A stretch of 64,000 nt of DNA from Lyngbya aestuarii BL J (lineage in GTDB: Bacteria; Cyanobacteriota; Cyanobacteriia; Cyanobacteriales; Microcoleaceae). Below are positions 37,237-45,271 of this stretch, piece by piece. Position 1 is the first letter of the stretch, and each line of letters opens with the position of its first letter. The notes beneath the pieces were generated by a model that was given only the letters and a program-made list of their open reading frames with translations, did not search any database and was not told where the DNA came from. A program made the position numbers and the translations under genes. The stretch covers positions 1-64,000 of the forward strand of contig NZ_AUZM01000033.1 in the NCBI RefSeq assembly GCF_000478195.2. Direction: 5' to 3'.

Positions 37237-39024
37237 TTAATTTTTGGAGACTGGCTTATTAATAATAGATTGAGTTAATTCAACAATTTGATCATAACGA
37301 AATTTATCTAAAATGTCAGTTAAAGCTTGAGCTAAATCTGAATATTGGGTGGGAATTTTTTTGATCATACAATTGAGCGAAAAATCACTACATTGGGCTG
37401 AATATACATATAGTTGTTCAACCCATTCTCTCAGCCTAACATCAAGGGAAATTGCATTTAACACAAAGTTTGACTGAGAATTGTTTAAGTTTTTGCTGTG
37501 ATTTTTGGGAGAGGTTAAGGGTTCTTCTTCATAACGGTATTGAATGTTTAAATATTTGCTAATTGTAGCGAATAATTCCTTTTGTTGAAAGGGCTTACGG
37601 ATCAAATCATCACACCCAATTGAGAGAATATATTGTCGATATTCTTCAAAAGCGTGAGCCGTTAAAGCGAGAATGATCGTCGCTTCACCTTGCTGATAAA
37701 CTCTAATATTTCGGGTCGCTGTATAACCATCTATGATAGGCATTTGCATATCCATAAAAATTAGATCGGGTTTCCAGTCTAACCAAGTTTCTAGAGCTTC
37801 TTGACCATTAGAAGCTTCTCGTACTTCAAAGCCAACTGAACTCAACAGTTGAGTCAAAAGAAAACAGTTTTAAGAGTCATCATCAGCGATTAAAATGCGG
37901 TAATTAGATTGATCCGCAGCTATCCCAGTGACAATTTTAGAGGTTTGATTGGTTTCCGTTAGAATGTTTTCTACAGCTTTGATCGGTAGACTAAAAGTAA
38001 ATAGAGTTCCTTGATTTAATTGACTTCTAACCGTTATTTCTCCACCCATCAATTTTACAAATTTTTGACTAATGGGTAAGCCTAAGCCTGTTCCTTGACC
38101 TGATTTTATTCCGGTTTCTGTTTGACTAAATGCTTCAAAGAGTTTCTTTTGTTCTTCCAAACTAATGCCTTCCCCAGTATCTTCTACTTCAAAAGTTAAA
38201 ATATTTTGCGGTTTAAATTTCTCACCTTTAACTCGTAGTGTTACACTTCCTTTTTCTGTAAATTTAATGGCGTTACTGACTAGATTAATCAAAACTTGAC
38301 GTAGTTTTCTTTCATCGGTACAAATATATTGGGGAACCTGAGAATCGATTTGAACAACTAATTTTAAGCCTTTAGAGTTGGCTTTTAACCCTAATATTTC
38401 TTCTAAGCTATCAACCTGACTATAGAGATCAAAGTCATTTTCCAAAAGTATAATTTTTCCGGCTTCGATTTTAGAGATTTCCAAAATATCATTAATCAAA
38501 GCAAGTAAATGTTCACCTGCTCGGTTAATAATATTAATATATTCACGATGCTTAACAGTGAGTTGGACATCCCGAGACATTAGTTCAGTAAAACCTAAAA
38601 TTGCATTTAGGGGTGTACGCAGTTCGTGACTCATGTGAGCAAGAAACAAACTTTTAGAACGGTTTGCTGCTTCGACAATTGCTAATTCTTCTGGTGTTTT
38701 TAAAGAGAGAAATCGAGGTAATAATACCATTAACTCTAAAGCCGTGTAGCAAGAAACAAGAGCAGTAAAAGCTCGCTCGATACCTGATAACCAATAAGCT
38801 GGATGCCAGAGTGTCCAGATATCAAGGAGATGACCTACACCACAAGAAACGATAAATAAGCCAAATAAAATGAAGACTCTATTAAAAGGAATATCTTGTC
38901 TTTTGTAAACAAAATAGATGAGCATTACAGGAATAGAAAAATAGGCGATCGCAATCAGTAAATCACTAATAACGTGTAAGCCAATTAATGAAGTTTGCCA
39001 CAAGTAGCATGAGCCATGCGGCAT
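37237..39024 (-). pseudogene. ethylene-receptor-like hybrid histidine kinase with an in-frame TAA before the receiver
   Basis: Residues 1-100 form the three-helix ethylene-binding domain: HVISDLLIAIAYFSIP with Asp21, and FIVSCGVGHLLDIW with Cys61 and His65, the copper-ligand pair of plant ETR1 and Synechocystis Etr1. No GAF domain follows. The HisKA H-box SHELRTPLNA has His133, and the ATPase N, G1 and G2 boxes are intact (LVSNAIKFTE, DTGEGIS, GTGLGLPIS). TAA at 37870-37872 falls right after RILIADDDS, the receiver opening. The same frame then continues NCFLLTQLLSSVGFEVREA with phosphoacceptor Asp in FMDMQMP, KPF, and a poorly defined tail. If the stop is real, a 384-residue kinase without receiver is made. 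The only downstream start would be TTG at 37857, which lacks the first receiver strand. Confidence 0.85.
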
Positions 39025-39346
39025 ATATTTTTTCGGCTAAAATATAGTCTCTAAAAAGTACAACATTTGATAAAAAATTATAAAAAATTTAACACGTCTA
39101 GAGTTGGAAGTATAGACAGTATTGACGAGGTTTATAGCATTAAACCTGATTTAGTTATTACTTAGTTTATCAGGATTAATATATTTTTACAACAAAAATT
39201 AACAAGTTTTTTACTTAATCGGAGTTATGGATTAAAAATTAAATTTATTTAATTTAAGTTGATTTAAAGTTCAAATATTTATTACCTTTGAGTTGAGCTA
39301 AACTGCTCTTAAAATTTAACAGTTTAGCTTAAACTTAATTTCTGCC
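39025..39346. other. 322-base AT-rich intergenic region
   Basis: This region lies upstream of the ethylene-receptor-like kinase and downstream of the DUF1800 gene, both on the minus strand. It is strongly AT-rich with no coding signal. The only structure seen is the hairpin at 39296-39329. Confidence 0.5.
39296..39329. terminator. 10-bp perfect hairpin after the DUF1800 gene
   Basis: AGCTAAACTG at 39296-39305 pairs exactly with CAGTTTAGCT at 39320-39329 across a 14-base loop. It lies 18 bases after the DUF1800 stop on the minus strand but has no T-run, so termination would be factor-assisted at best. Confidence 0.45.
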
Positions 39347-40744
39347 CTAATACTTCATAAAATCAGGACTTCCTAAAATCAAAGCAGATTTGATATCTGG
39401 CGAACTTTGATCAATTACTTCTCGGGTATTTGCAGAAAAATTATCACCTAAAGTTTCAATTAACTTTTGAGTATCTACAGGTTTTTTATCATGGAGTATA
39501 CCTTTAGAAAGGTGTACCGCGAAACTACTACGACGAATCATGGTATCTGGATTTAACCAAGCATCCTGAGTATTTTTATAACCATCGGGTGAAGAACAAC
39601 CATACAAAGGCATTCCCAACTGTCTTAATGAACCATTAGCAGAGTTAAAATTACTCACCTCACCGATTGCTCGCATCACTGATATAATATAACGATAGGG
39701 GGTTTTAAATTTCCCCTGATAAACATCTGAATTCCAAAATTCTGAACTGGTAAACAAAGTATTGAGAACAAGACGAATTTCCCCGTCGGTTTCTAAGAAC
39801 TTTTTCGCCATTTTTTTGACCAAAGATTCTGGGGGCTGATCGGCAACAAAAGCTTGTGCTAATTTATAGCTAATATATCGAGCCGTCGAAGGATGACGTG
39901 CTAAAAGATCCAAAGCTTCCTCTCCTTCTTCGATACCTCTCCCTTTAATTTTTTGACCTAAAAATACTTTATCCTCAAAATCATGGCGATCGCTTTCAAA
40001 GTCAAAACCATCTTCATCTTCTATTCGTTTCGCACGAGGATGAGGAACTCCCCAACCTGTTAAAATTCGAGCTAAGGCAATAATATCTGCTTGAGTATAT
40101 CCCCCATCTACCCCTAAAGTATGAAGTTCCAATAATTCCCGTGCATAGTTCTCATTTAACCCTTTAAATCTTCCCTTCGCTTTCGGACTTCCTGGGGCTG
40201 TATTTAGCCAATTATCCAAATAAATTAACATCGCTGGATGCTTGGCTGTCGCACCCAAAAGCTGGCGAAATTTCCCCAAAACATGAGGTCGAATTGCGTG
40301 TTGCTCGTAGGAACTAAAATAGAGCTTAAGTTGTCCACCTTGCAAACCATTCACATTAAAGTGATTGTACCAAAAATCAACCATCACTTCTTCAAGCTGT
40401 CGGGGACTTTGATCGGCTCGAATCAAACGTCCTTCTTCAGCGTGTTGACGAATTTTTCGTTCAAAATCTCCTCTAATTTTTTGAATTTGTTTAGACTCTA
40501 GCTTGAGTTTTTTGGCTTCTTCAATCAAACGCTGCTGTTGCTTATAGAGTTGACCTGGCGTTAACGTAAAAGTATCTAGAGTTTTAATTTTTTGAGTTAA
40601 AGTCTCGGGAACCGCAATTGATGTCGGTTTGAGTTGAGATTGAATATAAGCCTCAATTCCCATCTTTTTAACCTGTGGAATCAGTCCAGCGGTATATCCA
40701 AAAGTTAAGCGATTAATGGTATGAAAAACACGAGTATCATTCAT
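39347..40744 (-). CDS. DUF1800 family protein
   Basis: This 465-residue protein matches the DUF1800 family throughout. The N terminus has HTINRLTFGYTAGLI, the middle has VMVDFWYNHFNV (about 120-131), NENYARELLELHTLGVDGGY (about 200-219) and LARILTGWGV. Near the C terminus are FKTPYRYIISVMRAIG and PLYGCSSPDGYKNTQDAWL. There is no signal peptide. The biochemical function of DUF1800 is unknown; it is usually encoded next to a DUF1501 protein, and no such gene is present here, although the neighbouring kinase and TenA genes are unrelated. A charged coiled-coil-like insertion (about 65-105, KQQQRLIEEAKKLKLE) interrupts the first domain. Confidence 0.85.
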   Translation of the reverse strand: MNDTRVFHTINRLTFGYTAGLIPQVKKMGIEAYIQSQLKPTSIAVPETLTQKIKTLDTFTLTPGQLYKQQQRLIEEAKKLKLESKQIQKIRGDFERKIRQHAEEGRLIRADQSPRQLEEVMVDFWYNHFNVNGLQGGQLKLYFSSYEQHAIRPHVLGKFRQLLGATAKHPAMLIYLDNWLNTAPGSPKAKGRFKGLNENYARELLELHTLGVDGGYTQADIIALARILTGWGVPHPRAKRIEDEDGFDFESDRHDFEDKVFLGQKIKGRGIEEGEEALDLLARHPSTARYISYKLAQAFVADQPPESLVKKMAKKFLETDGEIRLVLNTLFTSSEFWNSDVYQGKFKTPYRYIISVMRAIGEVSNFNSANGSLRQLGMPLYGCSSPDGYKNTQDAWLNPDTMIRRSSFAVHLSKGILHDKKPVDTQKLIETLGDNFSANTREVIDQSSPDIKSALILGSPDFMKY

Positions 40745-40842
40745 CGGGATTTTTAGGGTGAGAACGTTTAGGTATTAGGGTAGATTCAGCCTGGCTTTTA
40801 AGATAAACTCATTAATGAAGTGTCAGAAAACCTTCTACTTCT

Positions 40843-41469
40843 ATGATATCGAGCGATCTATGGCAAGCCAACCAAGACCTAATTATTGCCTGCCTTGAAC
40901 ATCCCTTTGTCCAAGGTATTGCTCAGGGAACTTTGCCGCGAAATTGCTTTGCCTTTTATGTGGGTCAGGATGCCTTTTTTCTCAGATCCTTTGCTCGCGC
41001 CTATAGTATTGCTGCGGCTAAAACTCCCGACTGGGAAGGGTTTCAGCTATTTCATTCTCTCGCCAACGGAGTCCTAGAAGAACTACAACTCCATCAAAAT
41101 TATGCCCAAATTTGGGAAATTAACCTACAAACCATTCAACCCGGAGTCGCTACCCGTCGTTATACCGAATTTTTATTAGCCACCGCTTGGAGTCGAGATA
41201 TCGGTGCGATCGCGGCTGCCATGACTCCCTGTATGAGATTATATGCTTTTCTTGGTCAAAAACTTGCTCAACCAGAGATCCCCAACCATCAATACACGGA
41301 CTGGATTAAAACCTATAGCGGCGATGAATTTGAACAACTCACTCAACAACTCGAAGATCTAACAAATCGCTACAGTGTTGATGAATCGCAAGCTCATACA
41401 ATCTACCGCTATGGGATGTTATGTGAACAAGAATTTTTTCAGTCGGCTTGGGAACAAAATAAACCGTAA
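40843..41469 (+). CDS. tenA: TenA/thiaminase II family protein
   Basis: This 208-residue all-helical protein is of the TenA/THI-4 family. TenA hydrolyses amino-pyrimidine breakdown products of thiamin, salvaging the HMP moiety for vitamin B1 synthesis. The nucleophilic Cys is in AAMTPCMRLYAFLG (about residue 131), and the C-terminal Glu-rich motif CEQEFFQSAW (about 195-204) gives the second catalytic residue. The N-terminal HPFVQGIAQGTLP and FYVGQDAFFLRSFARAY complete the pattern. Length is slightly below the usual 220. No thiamin gene or TPP riboswitch was seen nearby. It is convergent with the pentapeptide-repeat gene. Confidence 0.9.
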   Translation: MISSDLWQANQDLIIACLEHPFVQGIAQGTLPRNCFAFYVGQDAFFLRSFARAYSIAAAKTPDWEGFQLFHSLANGVLEELQLHQNYAQIWEINLQTIQPGVATRRYTEFLLATAWSRDIGAIAAAMTPCMRLYAFLGQKLAQPEIPNHQYTDWIKTYSGDEFEQLTQQLEDLTNRYSVDESQAHTIYRYGMLCEQEFFQSAWEQNKP

Positions 41470-41538
41470 CCAGTAATCCGTGAAAACAGTTAACCGTTTT
41501 TTTCCCGCTTCCCCAACACCCGACACCTGTCGCCTAAT

Positions 41539-42846
41539 TCAACGTCCTAACTTATTAGGAATCCCTTCACAACCCCCAGGAATTGTTTTTCGGGACTGTT
41601 CTCCACACCAAGCACAACAATAGTAACGGTTTTCATCAGACAAGCCATCAACCCCCGTCAAATTGGCATTTTCGATCACAACCCCTGTATACTGACCTGT
41701 TTTATAGTCCGGCATTTTTGTGCGACTGCGAGGAGTTGCGGTTTCTGATGAACCGTAAAATAATTTTGTTGCTCTGAGAGTCGCGTTAGAGAGATTGGCT
41801 TCATAAAGAATCGCACGGGATAAGTTCGCTCGTACTAAATCACAACCACTGAGATTCGCTTTCACTAAATTAGCTTCTGCTAAATCGGTTCGGCGTAAAT
41901 CCGTTCCCGCTAAATCTGCACAAGCCAACATTGCACCCAAGTCGATCACCCGAATTCCTTCTAAACGATCTTCGGCATAACTACCATTCCCATCAAGAAT
42001 AGGCCGACCCAAATGACGATCGCGTTTGAGAGGAGTAATCAGTTTAGCTTGAGAGAGAAACCGTAAAATCTTGGCTTTTCCCTCTGCATTCACACTGCGA
42101 ATAATTGCCGCCGTTCGTCCCTCCGCAATCACCCGTTCTTGGGGCCAATCTTCCAGCAATCCCTGTTCACCTAACGCCAGATCAGAAACACCTTGAAAAT
42201 AAGCATCAATCGTTTGCTGTTGAGTAATCAGGTTTTGTTGAATCGTTAAATCTCTAGAAATCACATATTGACGCCACGCCACATAAACCGCCAAAATCGC
42301 AATTAAAATCTGACCTAACGCGCCGATCAGTTCTCCTAACGCACCAATCGCATCCCAATTAATCACTATATTGCGACTGCCAAAATCTTTGTTTGAGCCG
42401 CTCAACATCAACAAACCTGCTATAGCCGCTAAAATCCCAAAGCTGGCAATAATCAAGCTGCGCCATACCGGGGGAATCAGCGAAGTCCAAATATTACCCC
42501 AACTCGGCCAGATCATTCGTAGGGATGCAAACAAAACCACAAAAGCGCTGATATATCCAACCCAAATATTATCGAGCGCCAACCCCAGGATCATAATCGC
42601 CACCGCAACCAGGGTGACAACAGAGGCTAGAAAGTTGCTGGGAGACTTTGTTTCTAGATTTCCGGTTAAGGTGTATTTACTCGCCGGCGCCGCCACCGCT
42701 TGTTCAAATTCTTCGCGAGTTGTCGAGATTTGCGCTTCCCCAGTATTGATGATCACTCCATTGTTTACAGGGATTCCATTTGAACTCTCTATATTTCTAT
42801 CGGATTCTGTAGGATTCGGCGATTGGGAGTTAGGTTGCTCGGTCAT
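41539..42846 (-). CDS. membrane protein with C-terminal pentapeptide repeats
   Basis: This 435-residue protein has a polar N terminus of about 65 residues. It then has four hydrophobic segments (about 70-90, 92-112, 128-150, 168-195). A middle region (IQQNLITQQQTIDAYFQGVSDLALGEQGLLEDW) follows, and then about nine pentapeptide repeats of the A(D/N)LxxxxL type (about 305-365, such as ADLAGTDLRRTDLAEANL). The C-terminal 60 residues contain two Cys pairs (YYCCAWCGEQ). Pentapeptide repeats form a quadrilateral beta-helix used in protein binding. Similar membrane-anchored proteins are frequent in cyanobacteria and have no known function. The Cys-rich end could bind a metal; that is inference. Confidence 0.85.
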   Translation of the reverse strand: MTEQPNSQSPNPTESDRNIESSNGIPVNNGVIINTGEAQISTTREEFEQAVAAPASKYTLTGNLETKSPSNFLASVVTLVAVAIMILGLALDNIWVGYISAFVVLFASLRMIWPSWGNIWTSLIPPVWRSLIIASFGILAAIAGLLMLSGSNKDFGSRNIVINWDAIGALGELIGALGQILIAILAVYVAWRQYVISRDLTIQQNLITQQQTIDAYFQGVSDLALGEQGLLEDWPQERVIAEGRTAAIIRSVNAEGKAKILRFLSQAKLITPLKRDRHLGRPILDGNGSYAEDRLEGIRVIDLGAMLACADLAGTDLRRTDLAEANLVKANLSGCDLVRANLSRAILYEANLSNATLRATKLFYGSSETATPRSRTKMPDYKTGQYTGVVIENANLTGVDGLSDENRYYCCAWCGEQSRKTIPGGCEGIPNKLGR

Positions 42847-43014
42847 AGGTTAGGGGAACTGGGTTGAAATAGCAATTAATTCTTAGGATGCAATCCTTCT
42901 GTTGATTGTACCTAAACTCATTCAAAGCTGACTAGGGCAAGCAAACGCGATCGGAGGTTTATGTTAAGCTCGAACTTGAGAGCGTAAAACCCCCGAGGCG
43001 GCTTGAGGTCTTAA

Positions 43015-43058
43015 TTGTGGCATATATTCCAGGGTCTAGTGCGGATACCGAGCCACAA
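43015..43058. other. structured intergenic element upstream of the adenylate cyclase
   Basis: TTGTGGC at 43015-43021 pairs exactly with GCCACAA at 43052-43058, enclosing a small inner hairpin CGG-ATA-CCG (43042-43050). A GC-rich stretch ACCCCCGAGGCGGC precedes it. It lies in a 302-base gap before the cyclase start and could be part of a leader RNA; no known family was recognised. Confidence 0.3.
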
Positions 43059-43148
43059 TAAATGTATTAATAAGGGAAAAAGCTGCTGTTCTTTCTACTC
43101 AATTTGTTTTAATACTATTTTTTTTTGCCTAGACAGGAGGTTGTAGCA

Positions 43149-44634
43149 ATGTCATCTCGTTTGAGACTATTGCTGAGATTTTTAAACGCACGTTTATCTA
43201 AACGAATCTCAATCTGGATTTTAGCGAGTATTTTTTTGATTGAGTTAATTATTTTAGTTCCTTCTGTTTCTCGTCGTCAGCAGGAACTTTTACAACAACT
43301 TACCGAAGTTTCTTCCGGTAAACTTGCCTGGATTATTGCCACTTATCCTTATCAATCTGAAGCCGAACTTTTAAAACAATTAAAGTATCTCGATCAGCTT
43401 GATGCCAATATTAAGGGGGGTTTCGTTTACAAGCTTCCAGACGGAAAACGCATCGGCGAATTTGGTGAACTCCCTCAACTCTCTTTTTCTCAAGCCAGAC
43501 TTGGGGAGGATATTTATCTCAACACTCCATAGCCGCGATCGCTATGATGTTGCTTGTCATCTCCAGTCTTTAAAAGATGATTATTTAGTCGTTATTCGCC
43601 ATGATGCTGATCAAATAAAACAAGAAGTTAATTTTTTTATTATCCGAATTGCTGGATTAGTTCTAATCATCTCTATTTTTGTGGGAATTGGGACAATGAT
43701 TGTTTTGGAAAAAATGGTGATTACACCGATTTTAAACCTCAGACTAGATTTAATCAAAGCGGGAAAATCGATTTCCAACAATCAAGAACCTCCAAAATTT
43801 TATTCAGCTTCAACTCAACGCCATGATGAGTTAGGAGATGTGATTTCTGCTTTTATGCAAATGTTTACTCAAATTCATCAAGCCATTACCGAACGCCAAC
43901 AAGCCGAGGAAGCCTTGCGAGTTGAAAAAGAAAAATCTGTTCAGCTTTTACTCAATGTTTTACCCCAAACCATTGCCGAACAGCTTAAAAAACAGCCGGG
44001 TTTAATCGCCGATCGCTTTGAACAGGCGACCATTTTATTTGCTGATATTACTGATTTTACCGGACTCGCCTCTCAAATTTCTCCAACGGAATTGGTGAGT
44101 TTACTCAATCAAATTTTTTCCAGTTTTGATCGTTTGGCGGAACGACATGGTTTAGAGAAAATCAAAACCATCGGAGATGCTTACATGGTTGTCGGAGGAC
44201 TACCTAAACCTAGAAAAGATCATGCTGAAGCGATCGCAGATATGGCGTTAGATATGCAGCAAGAAATTTATCGATTTAAACGAGAAGATAATAAAATTAT
44301 CAATATCCGGATCGGGATTAATACAGGACCAGTGGTTGCAGGTGTGATTGGGTTGAAGAAGTTTTCCTACGATCTTTGGGGGGATGCAGTTAATATCGCT
44401 AGCCGGATGGAATCTCATGGGAAAATTGGCGAAATCCAGGTCAGCAGCAGTACCTATGAATTATTAAAGCATCAATATGTCTTGGAAAAACGGGGTATCG
44501 TTCAAGTCAAGGGTCGTGGCGAAATGATCACTTATTGGTTGAAAAGTCGCCAACCTACTCCTGTAGAGTCTCAAGTCAAGACCAACGGTCATCGGCAAGC
44601 CCCGTCTTTTCAAGGCGGGGAACCGATGACTTAA
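43149..44634 (+). pseudogene. membrane-bound class III adenylate cyclase with a frameshift
   Basis: The ATG at 43149 is chosen because AGGAGG lies eight bases upstream. The first frame encodes a membrane helix (about 18-38) and an extracytoplasmic sensor domain up to GEDIYLN, then stops at 43530. The next frame continues with LHSRDRYDVACHLQSL, a second helix (IIRIAGLVLIISIFVGIGTM), a HAMP-like linker and the cyclase domain. Crossover is at about 43521-43530 and equals one extra base (or two lost). The cyclase domain is intact: FADITDF and GDAYMVVGG metal Asp residues, KTIGDAYM with adenine-selecting Lys, LWGDAVNIASRM with the Asp and the transition-state Asn/Arg. The product would be cAMP. 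The last 15 codons lie inside a mobile-element-like hairpin. Confidence 0.85.
44588..44630 (+). mobile_element. IS200/IS605-type right-end-like hairpin at the cyclase 3' end
   Basis: An outer stem GTCATCGG/CCGATGAC (44588-44595 with 44623-44630) encloses an inner stem CCCCGTCTT/AAGGCGGGG (44600-44608 with 44612-44620, one G-T pair) and loop TTC. The AAGCCCCGTC...GGCGGGG form and the encoded tail GHRQAPSFQGGEP are typical of the right end of TnpB-type elements in cyanobacteria. No transposase gene adjoins. It may be a solo end or small non-autonomous element fused to the cyclase gene, and could also act as a transcription terminator (TTAATTTATTTTT follows). Confidence 0.5.
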
Positions 44635-44912
44635 TTTATTTTTAGTCTAGAGAGAATATTATAATTTTAAAATTAAGGGAGTTTGAATATATGACAGAGG
44701 AGATTAATTTAGCCTATCTTTTCTTTTTAAAAATAAAATTAAATAACTATTCAAAAGGAAAAATAGAGAGTTTAATTTTGATTTCAGGCTTGTTTTTAGG
44801 ATAACATTTTAATTTTTTTCGATCAGTGCAAACAGATACTGATTCAAAGTGGAAGAAGCTATAAAGTAGTAATTAAAGCCAAGCAAGTACACTATATACT
44901 AGGAGGTTTTGG

Positions 44913-45194
44913 ATGAAGAAGCTTATTGGAATCGTCACCGTTGCTTTCGTCGGACTCAACGTAGGTCTACCTGCTCAAGCCATCGGTACCACAGGACAAG
45001 ACATCGTTTGTGGTTATAAGTATAAAGTAGGTGACAGTGGCTGGAAAAACGGCAGCATCGGCGGCACAACTCGTCAAAGCGCTCGCCTCAGCCGTACCCA
45101 AGTTCTCTCCGGTCTAGAAACTAAAGCTGATGATTCTGGAGAAAGCTTCGATGTTACATACTTGGGATGCCGCGACCCCTATGGTCATAACTAA
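44913..45194 (+). CDS. small exported protein, conserved unknown
   Basis: This 93-residue protein starts after a strong AGGAGG ribosome site (seven bases before the ATG). A signal peptide (MKKLIGIVTVAFVGLNVGLPAQA) leaves a mature part of about 70 residues with two cysteines (DIVCGYKYK and YLGCRDP) that could form one disulfide. The mature part is polar, glycine- and serine-rich, and has no membrane segment. I do not recognise a family. The GC content and codon use are above the flanking AT-rich intergenic sequence, and the strong translation signal suggests an abundant periplasmic or secreted product. It stands alone between the cyclase and the convergent CCA-transferase fusion. The 278-base gap upstream is AT-rich and shows nothing besides presumed promoter. 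Confidence 0.75.
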   Translation: MKKLIGIVTVAFVGLNVGLPAQAIGTTGQDIVCGYKYKVGDSGWKNGSIGGTTRQSARLSRTQVLSGLETKADDSGESFDVTYLGCRDPYGHN

Positions 45195-45271
45195 ATTGGG
45201 GAAAATCATCCAGTTTTTAGGCATAACCCAACACCAATATTGTCTGGGATGCCAACCTGAGCATCCTCAGA

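Noticed and set aside
42371-42853. 160-codon plus-strand reading opposite the pentapeptide membrane protein
   Set aside because: It is a shadow of the membrane-spanning gene on the minus strand; no independent support.
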